Positions 20,961-33,282 of a stretch of DNA of 64,000 bases are shown one piece after another (position 1 is the stretch's first letter; each line of letters starts with the position of its first letter). The notes beneath the pieces are model-generated. The model was not told where the DNA came from. It made no database searches and saw only the letters and a list, made by a program, of their open reading frames with translations. The stretch is taken from contig OV884059.1 in the NCBI GenBank assembly GCA_930367215.1, positions 97,142,993 through 97,206,992 of the forward strand, given 5' to 3'. Source of the DNA: Pollenia angustigena (lineage: Eukaryota > Arthropoda > Insecta > Diptera > Polleniidae). The position numbers and the translations under genes were made by a program.

Positions 20961-21894
20961 TACCGTTCGCCCGACTAAAGTCGCAATTTGAACCTTTTTT
21001 ATTTTTACCATTTTTTTTTTTTTTTTGTTTTTTTTTGTAAATTTTATCACAAAAACTTTTAATTTGCAGTAAATAATAAATTATCTTATTGTTTTTATCA
21101 AAAAAAAATCGTCAAAACAACGTCGTCAATATTTAAAATGTAATTCACAGATTATTGTTCCTTCGGCAACAATTTTATTACTCTTTTGAAACCTTGTGAT
21201 ATATGTATACAACGTTTTTTTTTTTAGAAATTTTTCGCAAATTTTCAGCAAAAGCTTTAAAGAATAAATAGTGTTAGCAAAAAAGCTTTTTAAAATAAAA
21301 CAATTGTGGTGTTTGTAGTGCTCATTTAACACAATTATTTTTAACCGCTGAGTTAATGAATGCAGGTCCTCCTAAGAAACGTAATATTTGGTGACACCAT
21401 TCGAAAGCTTAACTAAGACATGGAGTTAAAGTGGTCTTTTGCAGTGTAATCAGTTTTTAATGAACAAAACAACCATCTTCAGCGACATAGAAAATCATAT
21501 TAATTATATAAAAAATTAATCTGACTGTTTTGTTTCAGTTATATTTTTTGTTGTTTTACTGTGCTTTTTATTAATAAAAATACATTAAAAAAAGATGTGC
21601 GACTTTCAACTGACTTTTCTCTGTGACTTTATTTTTATAAAACGACCTTTTGATCGACTTTTCAAAAATTCCTAACTGTAACCCTGCAAGAAATCTGTTT
21701 TAAATAAATTTTACTAATTTTATTTCAATTGAGATAGTAAAGAACACCGAATTAAGTTGGTCTATATGATTATAAAATTGAAAATGCGTTTGCTTCTTTT
21801 CTATAGACTCCTACACTACTGGTTTCCTAATACCCAGGCGCTTAACATTAAAGGCCATAAATATTGTTATTTTCAAGAGGGCACCTCCCATACA
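20961..21894. other. AT-rich DNA without a recognised feature
   Basis: Long T runs and short open frames only. ACCCTGCAAGAAATC at about 21682 resembles the end of the 10497 element but is solitary. Confidence 0.3.
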
Positions 21895-22100
21895 AAGACA
21901 ACACAAATTACGGTATATTTGGAGAACAGTTTCTATAAAAATTTTTAAATTTGAAACAAAAGGTTCAGTTCCCAATACAAAGCATCAGTCATGCATGAAA
22001 CATCCCATACAAGTGCAATACAAATGTCTAAATATCTGGAGAATGATAACAGTAGAAGTATCTTAATTTGGTACGAATTGTTTCATTATCAATACGCGAG
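21895..22100 (+). repeat. Two degenerate units related to the 17-kb tandem repeats
   Basis: GGTATATTTGGAGAAC...CCCATACAA and TAAATATCTGGAGAATGATA...TTTGGTACGAATTG...ATCAATACGCGAGATG repeat the pattern seen at 17300-17560 and 20880. Confidence 0.5.
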
Positions 22101-25100
22101 ATGTGTATTAGAAAAAAGTGAGGAATATAATTAAGGCCATCAGGATGTCAAGAACAGACTAACGGATGGAAGGGCATAGGCAGATCGCTACAGAACTGCT
22201 ATATAGGACCTCCAATAACAAATTTTATAAAAATTAATAAACTCCTTTTTTGTGTAGGTAAACTGCACAGGTCTGGAAAGATATAAAATAGAAAAACTTT
22301 ATTTTGCAAGCAGATTTACGAGGACAAGACTAAAATTATTAAAAACAAAGTAAGAAAGTATAGGTGGTAAGGCCTCAACATTGATACCCTTAACCACAGT
22401 ATTTGCAGAGAAACTTTCTAGACTGGACCCAATTCGGGGCACATGAACCCGCCAAAACAAAATTTAAATATGAGGCTGAAATTTATAAAAGAGTTCTTTC
22501 TGCCGAATATTATCTAGATATCTACATCTATAGTTAAAAGAAAAATCAACCCATCCGTACTAAAATCAAACCGAGCCGGTATTAATAGGGCGGTGAGTAC
22601 GGATTTTCTTGAATGAAGTATAGAAAGATTGATTCAAGTACGGATAATTCAAGTGCGAAATACTTAACTTAGCCATATTAAATACCGAATTCGTACTTGA
22701 AATAATGCGAAAATGAGATTGATTAAAGTAAAACAAAGATTAAATCAATCTAAAAATGCGTTTGATTCAAGTATAATAAAGTTGATTTTATCTAAATTCT
22801 AACCTTAAAGGCATATCACAGAGACAGAAGGAGCATATTATTATGATTAATTTACTTAACCGTTATAAAGCACCAGCACATGTCCGACATGTATTCTACT
22901 TTTAAAATGTGATGTTTATATTACACTAAAAATATAAACTAAATAAGAATTTTTCCCGTTGATTTAACTTTTTAGAAATGAAATGAATGTAAGTTGTTTC
23001 CTTGTTTTGTTGTTTCTACCAGTGTTGCCACTTTGTGGGTAATTACCCGGATTTGGGTAATTTCTCATAGGTGTAATTCAGGTGTTATTTGAAATTCTTA
23101 CTTCAGATACCCAAATCAAATCAACATTCGATTTCAGTGATGACATTTATTTCTTTTTAAATATTGTTGATACACACAGTCTACTGAACCAAAGTCTCGG
23201 TTTCTTTTAAGGAAAGACTTCAATCATTAAATATAAATGTTCAAAAGTTTGGTAATAAATGTCGTAAGATAGGCTCTTAGATTTGGATAAATATGACTAT
23301 CATAGTGATTTAGAACTTGAAGTTTATTGAAAAAAGTAATTCAAACTACAATCTAGCCTGCGGGTAGAAATGTTTCCAATATTCCAACATATAATTAATT
23401 TTGTTTGTGTCTGGAAACTGTCAAATGCTTTAGTTTGCAGAATATGTAACGCCCTTAACAGTTGTAAAACTGAATTTCGAAAGGGACCGTTGTATAACCG
23501 CCTGCAGGCATTTTGTTTACTAAATAAGGTATAAGGAGTGAAATGGTAGACAATACAAACAAATTAATTTTAATCGCAGATTATTACACGGCATTGCCAA
23601 TTGAAACTGACTCTTAACAAATAGGCACCGCACCTGTCCTTGACGAAATGCAGTGCAGACGTCCAATTTTGTTTCTCTTTTCCGAGCATTGCTGTTGACC
23701 TCCATTACGTCAATTGTCGCTAATTTATCAGCACAAACCAGTGACTTCACAGTCCTACGGAAAACGATCAAGAGGTGTCACATCGCACGGCCTTTAAGTC
23801 TAGTTAACAGGTTATTTTCTCTAAATCAACACATCGCCTTCATTTGTGAAAAAATAAGTTACGATCGATCGCATGAAAAAGTGAGAGCAGAACGACTCGT
23901 AATTAAAGTTAGTATAAAAAACTAAATTTATCCCGAATGTTTTTCTTTATGTGTACATATCGTTACCTTAAAAGCAAAACGCCCTCTTTAGCATATTGCA
24001 AATTTTACAGGAGAAGCTAAACACTATTTTAAATCATAAATTGCTTTAAAGTGTTTATAATTTATTTTTCTTGCATTTTTCTATTTTTAATCTATTTTCT
24101 ACGGTCGAAAAATTCCAAAGTGCATTACATCAGAACCAATGACAAAGTCCATATGTGATTTTTCTTAAGTTAGGACTTTTTGCCTTTAAGGTAAAGATAT
24201 TTGAGATTTAAGCTTGACTTAGACACATTTTTTGCTACTCATAAAAATGTTAAGGTGTTACTTTTTTCTAATTCTGAAACTTTGCAAACACATGGCTTCT
24301 CTAAAATTTTATAATGCTTTTTAAGTTTGCTTTTTCCTTACTTTTCCCCCAACTTATACACGCAGATGTAATGTGTGTATATGTGTGCTTGTTAACTTGA
24401 CTTTATAGGTGTGTATTTGAGTTGTTAAAGTCAAGTGCAGTAAAGCATAAAGATAAGGCTTGTGTATTTTTTTCTAAAATTTTTTATAAGGTTACGTTAC
24501 TTTATGCTTTTTTATTTCTTATTCTCTTTTTGCCTGTGAGATGATATAAATCTAACATAAAATATTCAACTACGTATGAATGTATTTAGAAATACATTCA
24601 TAAATACATATATATAAATGTACATACATACAAGGCATGTATACAAGAACAATCATAAATACATACATATGTATATTAGTAAGTAACGTGCATTTATAAA
24701 CCATATAAAAATTATGTAAATCCGCTTAACATTATGCTAAATAGCAGCAAGTTCCTTAAAAAAAATTATAATAAAATTAAGCTAAACAACTCACGGAACA
24801 CAGGAATAGGTAAAGATAAATACAAACAATGTAAGGACTTCTTTTTCACCATAAAAATGTTAGCAGAAATTAAATAAAAAATACACTAAAATATATATAA
24901 ATAAAATGAATCTTAAGATAATAAATAAATTCAGTTTTAAGGCATGTTTATGGTTTTAAATGTTACGAGGAATTTAATAAATTAATCTACTTTCTTAGCA
25001 CACTGCTCGCTGTTAAGTGGAATCTAACTTTAAGCTATTTCAGTCGTTAATTTAGGGGAAAATTTCAAATTATAATAAAAAACAAAATTAATAAAACAAG

Positions 25101-25740
25101 TTAAAAAAGGTGGGTCGGAGAGAAAGGACTGGTATGAAAAAAATTCTTTCAAGGAAAATTATGACGATAAAATATATTTGCATATCTATTTTAAGAATCA
25201 TTAGACACTTGCTTTTTTAGCTAAAAAAAAAAAACAAATTTCTACAAAGCTCTACTGTGACATTCTGATCTGATACAGAACATAGCTTAAGCGTAGTGGG
25301 CAGTCTGCTTCAGTGCTGACTTTCTCTTTGAACACATTTAATAATATTTTGACTGCTCCATCGGTAAAAACCCATGTTTTAAACAAATTTCAAGAATTTA
25401 TTTTGAATTGTTGGTAAAATAAAAATTTATTTAAAGTATTGGCCATCATTAACTATTTTCTGGCACCTTATGGACTCCACGCCAAACAAACTGCCTATTT
25501 TTTACGACCAAGAACTAACAAACCAATTTCGAATACTATATTCTGAATTTAAGCGTTTTTCTCAACTATTATTGATGCAGTATGTCCGCTTGGAAGATTT
25601 CCCTTCAGCAGCTGACAGAATATAGCACAAATTCATATACATAGATTTTTTTTCGTAGCTCATAGTTGGAACGTTGGTGCGTAAGATGCCACAAGTTTGC
25701 TTCCCCATAATATCACTATGGAACATTTTTGGGATTATTG
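22101..25740. other. 3.6 kb with no recognised gene
   Basis: The stretch is AT-rich and probably intronic. An open frame at 23653-23925 overlaps another on the opposite strand; neither has a domain I know. GTGTTGCCACTTTG at about 23023, next to an inverted GGGTAATTACCC, may be a solo transposon end. Around 24600-24680 there are ACATACAT/TATGTATG short repeats. Confidence 0.3.
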
Positions 25741-26213
25741 TCTGGGGGGTGAGAAATTCCAAGTCAGGGTGATGGTACTAGGTCAGTATAGTAAAACCCT
25801 CAAAGGGTTTGGCGTTCGTATGTGTCAGTTTTTTTTTATGACATTTTAAATTTTTTCCTTATCTTGATGTTTTTTTGTTTAACATAACTCAAGAACCACT
25901 TGTCCGATTTTGCTAAAACAAACTCAAAAAAATTTAGAATTACAATTTCTTTAATCCGTTCATATAACGTTTTTCTTTATAATCAACAGTTTTGCCGGTA
26001 AAAATAAATTTGTGGATAATTGATAAGTGCAAAAAAATGTTCAAGCCTGGATGTATGCAGCAGATTTTATCACAAACCTGCACTGCAATTTTTGTGACTT
26101 TTTTTAAGCGATCGGTGAAAATCGACGGACTTTTGTTTGTTATTTGATAGAATACACCCACATTCAGTGATGCCAACAGTAGGGGATTTCCCCTTTTCTA
26201 GGGATTTTTTTTC

Positions 26214-27065
26214 GGATCATTTTTATCTTCAATCGGATCTTCTTTTTATGGTGTAATCATAATATGACGGAGCTGAATCTTGTGAAATGCAAAAGCATGC
26301 GTTTTATAGAAATAACTGTATTGCTGTTAATTATGCTTTTGGTGGTCATCAACTGGAGTTGGTTGATTCGTTTCTTGATATTGGAGTCTTACTGGATCCT
26401 AAATTAAACTTTGTTTCTCATATTACATTAACTGTTAATAAAGCTCGAGGCGTTCTTGGCTTTATTAAGCGCTGGGTTAAAAATTCACCGATCCATACAT
26501 AACGAAGCAACTTTACGTATCACTCGTTAGACCAATCTTAGAATATGGGTCAATAATTTGGGATCCATTTTATAACATTCACAATTTTTATTATTCTGTT
26601 TACGTGATCTTCATTGGAGTTACTCGACAAACTTTCCTTCCTATGCTAGAAGACTGGCATTAATAAAATTACCATCGCTCAAAAGTCGTCGTACAATGTT
26701 AAATGTTTCTTTTATGGTTAATCTTATTAATGGTAATGTTTGTTGTGATTTTCTGTAGAGTCTGCTAAATTTAATATACCTTGTCGCAATACGCGTCATT
26801 ATAATCTGCTTTTTGTTAAATTTTTTTAGAGAAAATTACGCTATTGCTGATCCTTTTTCGAGGTTATGTAGACAATTTAATTCTATGTCACAATTTGTTG
26901 ATTTTTCTTATTGTTTTTCTTTATTCGTAAATTTTTATGTACTACATATATTCTGTAAATTTGTAGTATATTTTAAAATGCATATTGTTATTCATTAATT
27001 TTAAGTCAATATTGTTATTAGTCAGTAAGGATAATATCCATTGATTAAATAAATAAATATGCCCT
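26214..27065 (+). pseudogene. 3' fragment of a LINE reverse transcriptase (Jockey/I-like)
   Basis: The plus-strand frame reads WCNHNMTELNLVKCKSM, then QLELVDSFLDIGVLLDPKLN, HITLTVNKARGVLGFIKRW and, after a frame break near 26500, ITKQLYVSLVRPILEYGSI and IWDPF. This order (palm-domain NLxKCK, then LGVxLDxKLNFxxHI and LVRPILEYGSxxW) is the C-terminal part of non-LTR retrotransposon ORF2. The catalytic FADD box would lie upstream and is missing. Further frameshifts follow. The tail is AATAAATAAATATG followed by an A-run near 27064. The fragment starts abruptly where the left palindrome arm ends, so it is a 5'-truncated insertion in the loop. Confidence 0.8.
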
Positions 27066-27551
27066 AAAAAAAAATTGTGTCCTCTTTTCCCTACGGTTGA
27101 AATTTTCCGAAAAAAAATCCCTAGAAAAGGGGAAATCCCCTACTGTTGGCATCACTGAATGTGGGTGTATTTCAAATAACAAACAAAAGTCCGACGATTT
27201 TCACCGATCGCTTAAAAAAAGTCACAAAAATTGCAGTGCAGGTTTGTGATAAAACCTGCTGCATACATCCAGGCTTGAACATTTTTTTGCACTTATCAAT
27301 TATAATTCTCCACAAATTTATTTTTACCGGCAAAACTGTTGATTATAAAGAAAAACGTTATATGAATGGAAAGAAATTGTAATTCTAAATTTTTTTGAGT
27401 TTGTTTTAGCAAAATCGGACAAGTGGTTCTCGAGTTATGTTAAACAAAAAAACATCAAGATAAGGAAAAAATTTTAAATGTCATAAAAAAAAAACTGACA
27501 CATACGAACGCCAACCCCTTTGAGGGTTTTACTATACTGACCTAGTACCAT

Positions 27552-27993
27552 CCCTGCGGGAAATTAGTGTCAATTGGTGTCAAAGACTGGTCCTGGGAGT
27601 TGTGAAAAAAAGAACAGGTACAAAAAGAAAGAACTCATAACCAGTGAAAAAGGTAGAAAAAGTAATGAATTATCGTACAGTCTTCGCCTGCGGTGTGATA
27701 CATTTTTTTGGGAGTTTCTAAAATTTGGCCCTTGAATTTAATTCTAGGACTTGTTTTATTGAAATAATACTACATCGTATTGAAATAATACTACATTTTA
27801 GTAACTGTCACTAAACATGTCCATTGAGAATAGATTTGCGACTGGTCAAACGGTGTCAATTGACCCCCTACAATGACAACCCCATGTAAAAGTGATAGGT
27901 CTTATTCATAGAAAGTGTTAAAACTAGAACCGGTCTCTACCACCAAAGACCTATCACGGGACTACTTTGGTGTCAGTTCGCTTCCCTCTAGGG
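27552..27993. mobile_element. 442-bp insertion with imperfect 'CCCTGCGGG/CCCTAGAGGG' ends
   Basis: Left and right arms of the surrounding palindrome match continuously except for this block. The left arm reads (complemented) CCTAGTACCATCACCCTGAC. The right arm reads CCTAGTACCAT, then 442 bases, then ATCACCCTGAC, so AT is duplicated. The block starts CCCTGCGGGAA and ends TTCCCTCTAGGG. It is non-autonomous with no coding frame. Confidence 0.75.
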
Positions 27994-28384
27994 ATCACCC
28001 TGACTTGGAATTTCTCACCCCCCAGATTGGCTGTTGTACTGTGTTATTTAAGTAAATTAATATATCCCGCAGATAATGCTTTATTAGTAAAAATATCATG
28101 ATTATCGAAGTAAAACAAAACACTGTTATCGCTGGCCTTGTTTTGCTCTCCACAGAATCAAGATTTTTGTATATGTTTGAGTTTAACGGATATTGTAGGG
28201 AAGTAACGCCATATGGTTGTCAGTATACAGGTATAATACACAATAATACAACACCAGCTGTATTGCTGACGTGGCTGTAGGTGTGTGTGTGTATGCCTGT
28301 GTACAAAGCACAATGGTATAAAGGGCAAACATCAACTGATGTGAGGCGGTCGGTGTACAGATCGACATGGGAGAAGACCTACTT

Positions 28385-28500
28385 AAGACAGTTGGCTACA
28401 CATTTTAAGTAGAGCTTGGCCCATCAGATCTGACTAGCCTAAGGGTGAGAACTTCTTAAGAAGGTGGATACACATTTTAAGTAGAACTACTATTGGCATT
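28385..28500 (+). repeat. Short imperfect tandem duplication (~70-bp period)
   Basis: CTACACATTTTAAGTAGAGC (about 28397) and ATACACATTTTAAGTAGAAC (about 28468) are preceded by related ACTTAAGACAGTTGG and TTCTTAAGAAGGTGG blocks. Confidence 0.5.
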
Positions 28501-28629
28501 GCTAGGCTAGTGTGGAGAGGAAGTGAGAGCATTACCTGTGGGGTACCTGGGCAAGTGCTACATATAATACAGAGGACACGGATTTATACTTGTTGAGCTT
28601 AAACTACACATAAATTAATGTTTAGTTAA

Positions 28630-29218
28630 CCCTTCGATGAGTGAGAAGGTCCCTAGGGACCTTTTTGCCTTTTAAAACTGAAATTACTCCTACTTCGGCC
28701 ACTACAACCCCCACCCCCCCAAAGTTACTCTGTATTCGAAGAGTATTTTGTTGCGCAAAAACCAAGCCGATCGGATCATTACTTTAGGAGTTATTGAGGT
28801 TTTAGTGAGAATAGGTCCGTATGGACCTTGTACTGAATTTCACTAATAAATGCATATTTTTGGGCATCATTATAATTTTTTTATTGTTTCAACACATAAT
28901 TTACTTGTTCTGAACACAAAGACCTAAACTCACAGACATTAGGGATGATGATAAAAATTCTAAGAACAAAAATACTAAGAACAAAACTAAGAACAAAAAA
29001 TTCTTAGAACTGGTTTATTGCTAGTAGTATAAAATTAGAATATTGTGACTTTCCTTGAAAGCAATAAAGTTCATGTCTTCGAATTTAGTTATAAACTATG
29101 AAAACAAAAAAAAATATCAAAAAAACAATTTTTATATGAAAAAACATGATTTACAAAAAAGGTCCGTAGGGACCTTTTCACACGGCCGTGCAGTTCAGAA
29201 CTGTCACTCATCGGAGGG
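28630..29218. mobile_element. 589-bp piggyBac-like non-autonomous element at a TTAA site
   Basis: CCCTTCGATGAGTGAGAAGG at 28630 and its imperfect mirror (ACTCATCGGAGGG ending at 29218) are each flanked by TTAA (28626-28629, 29219-29222), the piggyBac target. An internal inverted block GGTCCCTAGGGACCTTTTT / AAAGGTCCGTAGGGACC adds to the terminal repeats. No transposase frame is seen, so it depends on enzyme from elsewhere. Confidence 0.85.
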
Positions 29219-29222
29219 TTAA

Positions 29223-30429
29223 ACAAAACCATCGTTTAAACATTCACTAATTTATTAGCTATTTGTGTGAATAAATGACAGATGTTATACCTTTAAAAAA
29301 TTTAAAGGCACAAACCACATATTAAAGCGACGCATTCTTCTATGAATCCTGCATTTAAGCCCATTAATTTTAAATTCATAAAAATTAAAAAAAGTTCTTA
29401 AAACGATTACTTCGAATAAATTTCTAACTATAATAAATAACCCAATTAATAATTAAAATAATGAATTTACGGAAAAGTTTGTGATTAATTATAAATTACT
29501 GCTCATTGAAAGTGAAACAATAACCCTGGAAAGTTCTTTCTTCGAAGCTCATTTTAAAAAAAGCGTTTTTACAGAATTTTATCCAATAAAAATTATTAAT
29601 AACAAAACAGAATTTAATAAATAAAATAAAATATATAAAAAATATCTATCATCAGAAACTTTGGCATACAATCAAGTGTATCAATTCAAGATTTTCCTAG
29701 TAAATATATTTATTTATACATTTTTTACAATATTTATTATTATTTTTTCGCATTTATACATATTGTTAAATTATGGAGACAAAATCAACCCCACAACACA
29801 AGTCAATTTCCGCAAAACCACAAATGATCTCTATAACAAATTCTCATATTCACTCGAATGTATCAGAATTAGGATAGTCCCTAAAAAGAATTTAATAAAT
29901 AAATGTTTATTCATTTTTGTAAAAAAGTTTTTGGTTAGCCAAAGAGAAAAAAATTATTGTCTTAAAATATTTCAGAGTTTCTCAATCTCTCGGAATTTTA
30001 AATACAATTCTAGGTGCAAGTTTAACAAAAAAATACACTGACAGTACTGGATGAACAGTAACGGAAATCTGTCTCCACTAACGGACCTCTATCTACACTA
30101 GTGAAGGCCACTTTTGCAAATCCTATGTATGCATGCATAGGAATAAAAATGCTGCTTGTGTGACGTCGAAACATGTACACTATAAACTTCTTTGTGTGGT
30201 TGGTGGCAATGTACGTTCGGCTGTTGCTTTGTTGTTATTTCGTCAAAGTTATTTAAATCAATTGCAGGTCGGCACTTGTTGATGAGCGTCATTCGTTTTC
30301 TGCTGCTTCCCACACAAGCATAAATGTGATAGTATGTGTGTGCCTTTCACTGATCTAAACCAAAGATCGTTAAACACGTACATTCGTATATTTACTAAGT
30401 GCTGGTTCACACAGTGAGCATCACACTCG
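29223..30429. other. AT-rich DNA without a recognised feature
   Basis: One longer open frame (29661-30041) is lysine- and phenylalanine-rich low complexity with no domain. I see no RNA gene or inverted repeat. Confidence 0.35.
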
Positions 30430-31200
30430 AAGTTCCCAACTCTTACACAAAAATTTACTAAAACGGCACTTTTAAAGGTTAAAATGTTTAACGAATATTT
30501 TCTGCATCAAATTTCACTAGGTGTCTTCTAAGACCAAAACTTCGATTAATGTATCTAAAATGAATTCTCGAAATATCGGGCATTGAAATTTTTGAATTTC
30601 TTGAAAAGGCGTTTGGTACAAGTCAAAAAAATACACTAAATGTGCTTCTGACCTAAAAGACTATTTCAGATGTCTTCAGTAGAATTGTATGGGGATTCTT
30701 TTCATAGAATATATTAACCCTCTAACACTCATGTTAAGGGGTCATTTTTGTCCTTTTTTAACTTATACACTAAAACGGCACGTTAGAGGGTTAAAATGTT
30801 CTACGAATATTTTCTGCATCAAATTTTACTAGGGGTTTTCTTAGACCAAAATGTATGTTACACGGGTTTTCAAAAAATTCAAGGCCCGGAATTTCGAAAA
30901 TCCGTCTTACATACATTGCACTAACTTTTGGTCTTAGAAGACCCCTAGTGCAATTTGAATTTGCAGAAAATATTCGTTAAATATTTTAACCATTAAAAGT
31001 GCCGGTTTAGTAAACTTTTGTGTAAGAGTTGGGAATAAGGATAAAAATGGCCCCTTCAAATGAGAGTTAGAGGGTTAATCAATTCTAAGAAAAGAATCGC
31101 CATACGCTTTTAGTATATTTTTTTGACTTATATCAAACGCCTTTTCAAAAAATTAAAAAATTTTAGGGGCCCATGTTTCGGGAGCCCGAGCTAACTTTTC
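30430..31200. repeat. Composite palindrome of 'TTAACCCTCTAAC' modules
   Basis: CCCAACTCTTACACAAAA (30438) with AACGAATATTTTCTGC and TCTTCTAAGACCAAAA is mirrored at 30922-31041. A third partial copy lies at 30770-30850. Separately, AAAAGGCGTTTGGTACAAGT, TGGGGATTCTTTTC and ATTAACCCTCTAAC (30600-30735) are mirrored at 31065-31160. At least four module copies in alternating orientation are therefore stacked here. Confidence 0.7.
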
Positions 31201-31464
31201 AAAACCCTTTGGCAGAAGTCTACTTTCATTTCGCGTTGCAAGTGTTGAGGCTGGTTTTTTTTGTTGCACAGTGGAATTGAGCAATTCTAATTATTTTGTA
31301 AATATTTTGGTAACCAAAAAAAATAAAATCATATAAAAGAGAAATAATCTTCATATCATCTTGTTTAAAATGCTTCATTTATATTTACAAAATGTTGAAA
31401 ATTTACTATAGAAGGTACTATAGAAGCCACAAGGAAATTGAAACTTATAACAAGAACTCGTAGC

Positions 31465-31560
31465 AATGTTCCATTTAAGAAGTAGATACATATATAAGAA
31501 TAGTATATTCCGCTATGCCGACTATTTAAGACCCTACTCTAATAATAATTCGAATTTTAT
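31465..31560 (+). repeat. Solo start of fly repeat family B
   Basis: AGTATATTCCGCTATGCCGA and TTTAAGACCCTACTC resemble the start of the copies at 18938 and 61763. Confidence 0.4.
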
Positions 31561-31600
31561 GGGATCCTGTACTTCAAAAATAAAACGCATATGAGATTAG

Positions 31601-31993
31601 TGGGTCAAATTTGGCCAATACAAAAAATTCAAATATTTATTCAGTTTTTTTATTTTATTTTTTTACATTCATTACATACAATATTGGTCTCAGAATGCTT
31701 TTTGCAAATAAATTTTTGACATTCGGAACATTTATTCGCATAGTTGGTGCTGTTAGAATGACTTGGACAAAATTAACAACGTCCCCATTTTAAACATTGA
31801 TTTTCTTAGGATTTTTTTATGAAAAACTTTAAATGCGTTTTTCTTGCAAACTATAAGAGCTAGAGCAAAAATAACGAAAATCTGTGATGACTCATATTTC
31901 CCATAGAAAATTGTAATGGCAAACAAAATTTTTACTGAGCTCGTATCACATGCGTAAATTGATTTTGTTGCATTGGGCAATTTTGACCCAAAA
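31601..31993. mobile_element. ~390-bp TIR element, 'GGGTCAAATTKGCC' ends
   Basis: GGGTCAAATTTGGCCAATAC at about 31602 faces the complement of GGGTCAAAATTGCCCAATGC ending near 31991. Similar GGGTCAAATTTGACC motifs occur inside the piggyBac remnant at 39150-40230, so the two may be related. Open frames inside are short. Confidence 0.6.
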
Positions 31994-32714
31994 GTACCGA
32001 TTGCGTAAGTTTTTTCACATACGCTTTTTGAAACGATCTACAAAAATTATATTTTAATTTAAGGGTTAAATCTGTTATCACAATTTCTAGTCATATCATG
32101 AAACTTTCTAACTTTTTTCAAATTTTATTATAGAACTAGAAATTGCGAATTTTGATTTTTGGAAGATTTTAGTTATATAAATTATGAGAAAACAGATCAT
32201 CACAAAATTTGCTGGTGTTATTTCCAGTGATTTGTAACTAAATCAAACCAAACATATGATTATTCGTTACGGGTTAAGCCGATTTGAAGTGTTTTCTAGG
32301 TGTGGACTTAATGTGGGAATAACGGTTGATTATGAACCGATAATTACAATATTTGGTAATATGATTTAATTTTATAAATAATAAATTAACGCCAAATTTA
32401 ATGATAATATTTACATGACACCATCGTTTTTAACTTTAGTTTTCACTAATTCGTTGCGTATATTCTTGAATTCAACGCCTTTGTGATGTTGAGCTTACTT
32501 AAGTGGGCCAACTAGAATATGCATGAGCATGCTTGAGCTAACTGTATTTCAAAGAAAAAAAAAATTCAAAAATAATCTGACTCCGTACGGAATGTGCGAT
32601 CAGTTTTGCACTTTGCTTAGGCAAATGAAAATTTCATAAAACAAAAAGTTTCATTAAGTTCAACATGGTTCGACAAATATGATTTACGCACACTTGCTTA
32701 ACATGTTCACCAGT
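31994..32714. other. AT-rich DNA without a recognised feature
   Basis: No gene, RNA or clear repeat unit was recognised. Confidence 0.35.
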
Positions 32715-33225
32715 CCGCGTCACATATATGTGACACATGAGTCTTCACAGCAACTCATGTCGTTTAAAGATTCTGAAAGTAGCTTTATCCTAAGACAATT
32801 TCTTGGAAAAAAAATTATTTAATTTATGTGGAGTCCTAACAATATAGTATTTAATGCAATTATTTGATGAGGAATTAGTAAATATGTGGAGTCTGCAAAT
32901 ACCGGGGAGTTAATCGAATTATGTATGTTCATATCATTGTTTTAAAATTTGGCATAGTCAATGAAATAAATTGTGATACAATATTAAAAATTTTTGTTTT
33001 GTTATTAAAAATTAAACCATAAGTGACTCATACATATGACACCCATTTTACTCAAAATTCATGTCACTTCTAAGTGACTTTTACGTAGTTGTATATGTGA
33101 CAGAAATTTTAAATTAAAACTAAGTCACTTATAAGTGTCTTTGAAGTATATAACAAATATGTGACATAGTTTCTGTTAAGAAAATGTTTTGCAAAACGCA
33201 TGTCACATATGTGTGACATATTTTT
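32715..33225. repeat. Cluster of 'GTGACATATGTGTGAC' palindromic motifs
   Basis: GTCACATATATGTGACACAT at 32718 and GTCACATATGTGTGACAT at 33203 bracket a segment rich in GTCACTTATAAGTG, ATGTCACTTCTAAGTGAC and TATGTGACA variants. This could be a short TIR element with subterminal repeats. Boundaries are uncertain. Confidence 0.5.
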
Positions 33226-33282
33226 TTTGATCCTCAGTTTGAACAAAAAACGAAAAATTTAACATTAAAGTCGCACAATTAT

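Larger units (their letters stand above)
25741..28026. mobile_element. Palindromic TIR element with ~430-bp arms, carrying two nested insertions
   Basis: TCTGGGGGGTGAGAAATTCC at 25741 is mirrored exactly at 28026. The left arm (25741-26213) pairs with the right arm (27108-27551 plus 27994-28026) at high identity. The loop holds a LINE fragment (26214-27065) and the right arm is split by a 442-bp element. TTG lies outside both ends and may be a 3-bp target duplication. Each arm has a matching open frame of about 78 codons (minus at 25940-26176, plus at 27146-27382) that begins only with TTG. Confidence 0.85.

Noticed and set aside
23520..23925. Overlapping 83- and 90-codon open frames on opposite strands.
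   Set aside because: Neither has a recognisable domain, repeat context or splice signal. Mutual overlap suggests chance.
24560..24680. Microsatellite of ACATACAT/TATGTATG.
   Set aside because: Too degenerate and short to define a clean array. Mentioned only as background.
29661..30041. 126-codon plus-strand open frame.
   Set aside because: Lys/Phe/Ile-rich translation of AT-rich DNA with no motif. Likely spurious.
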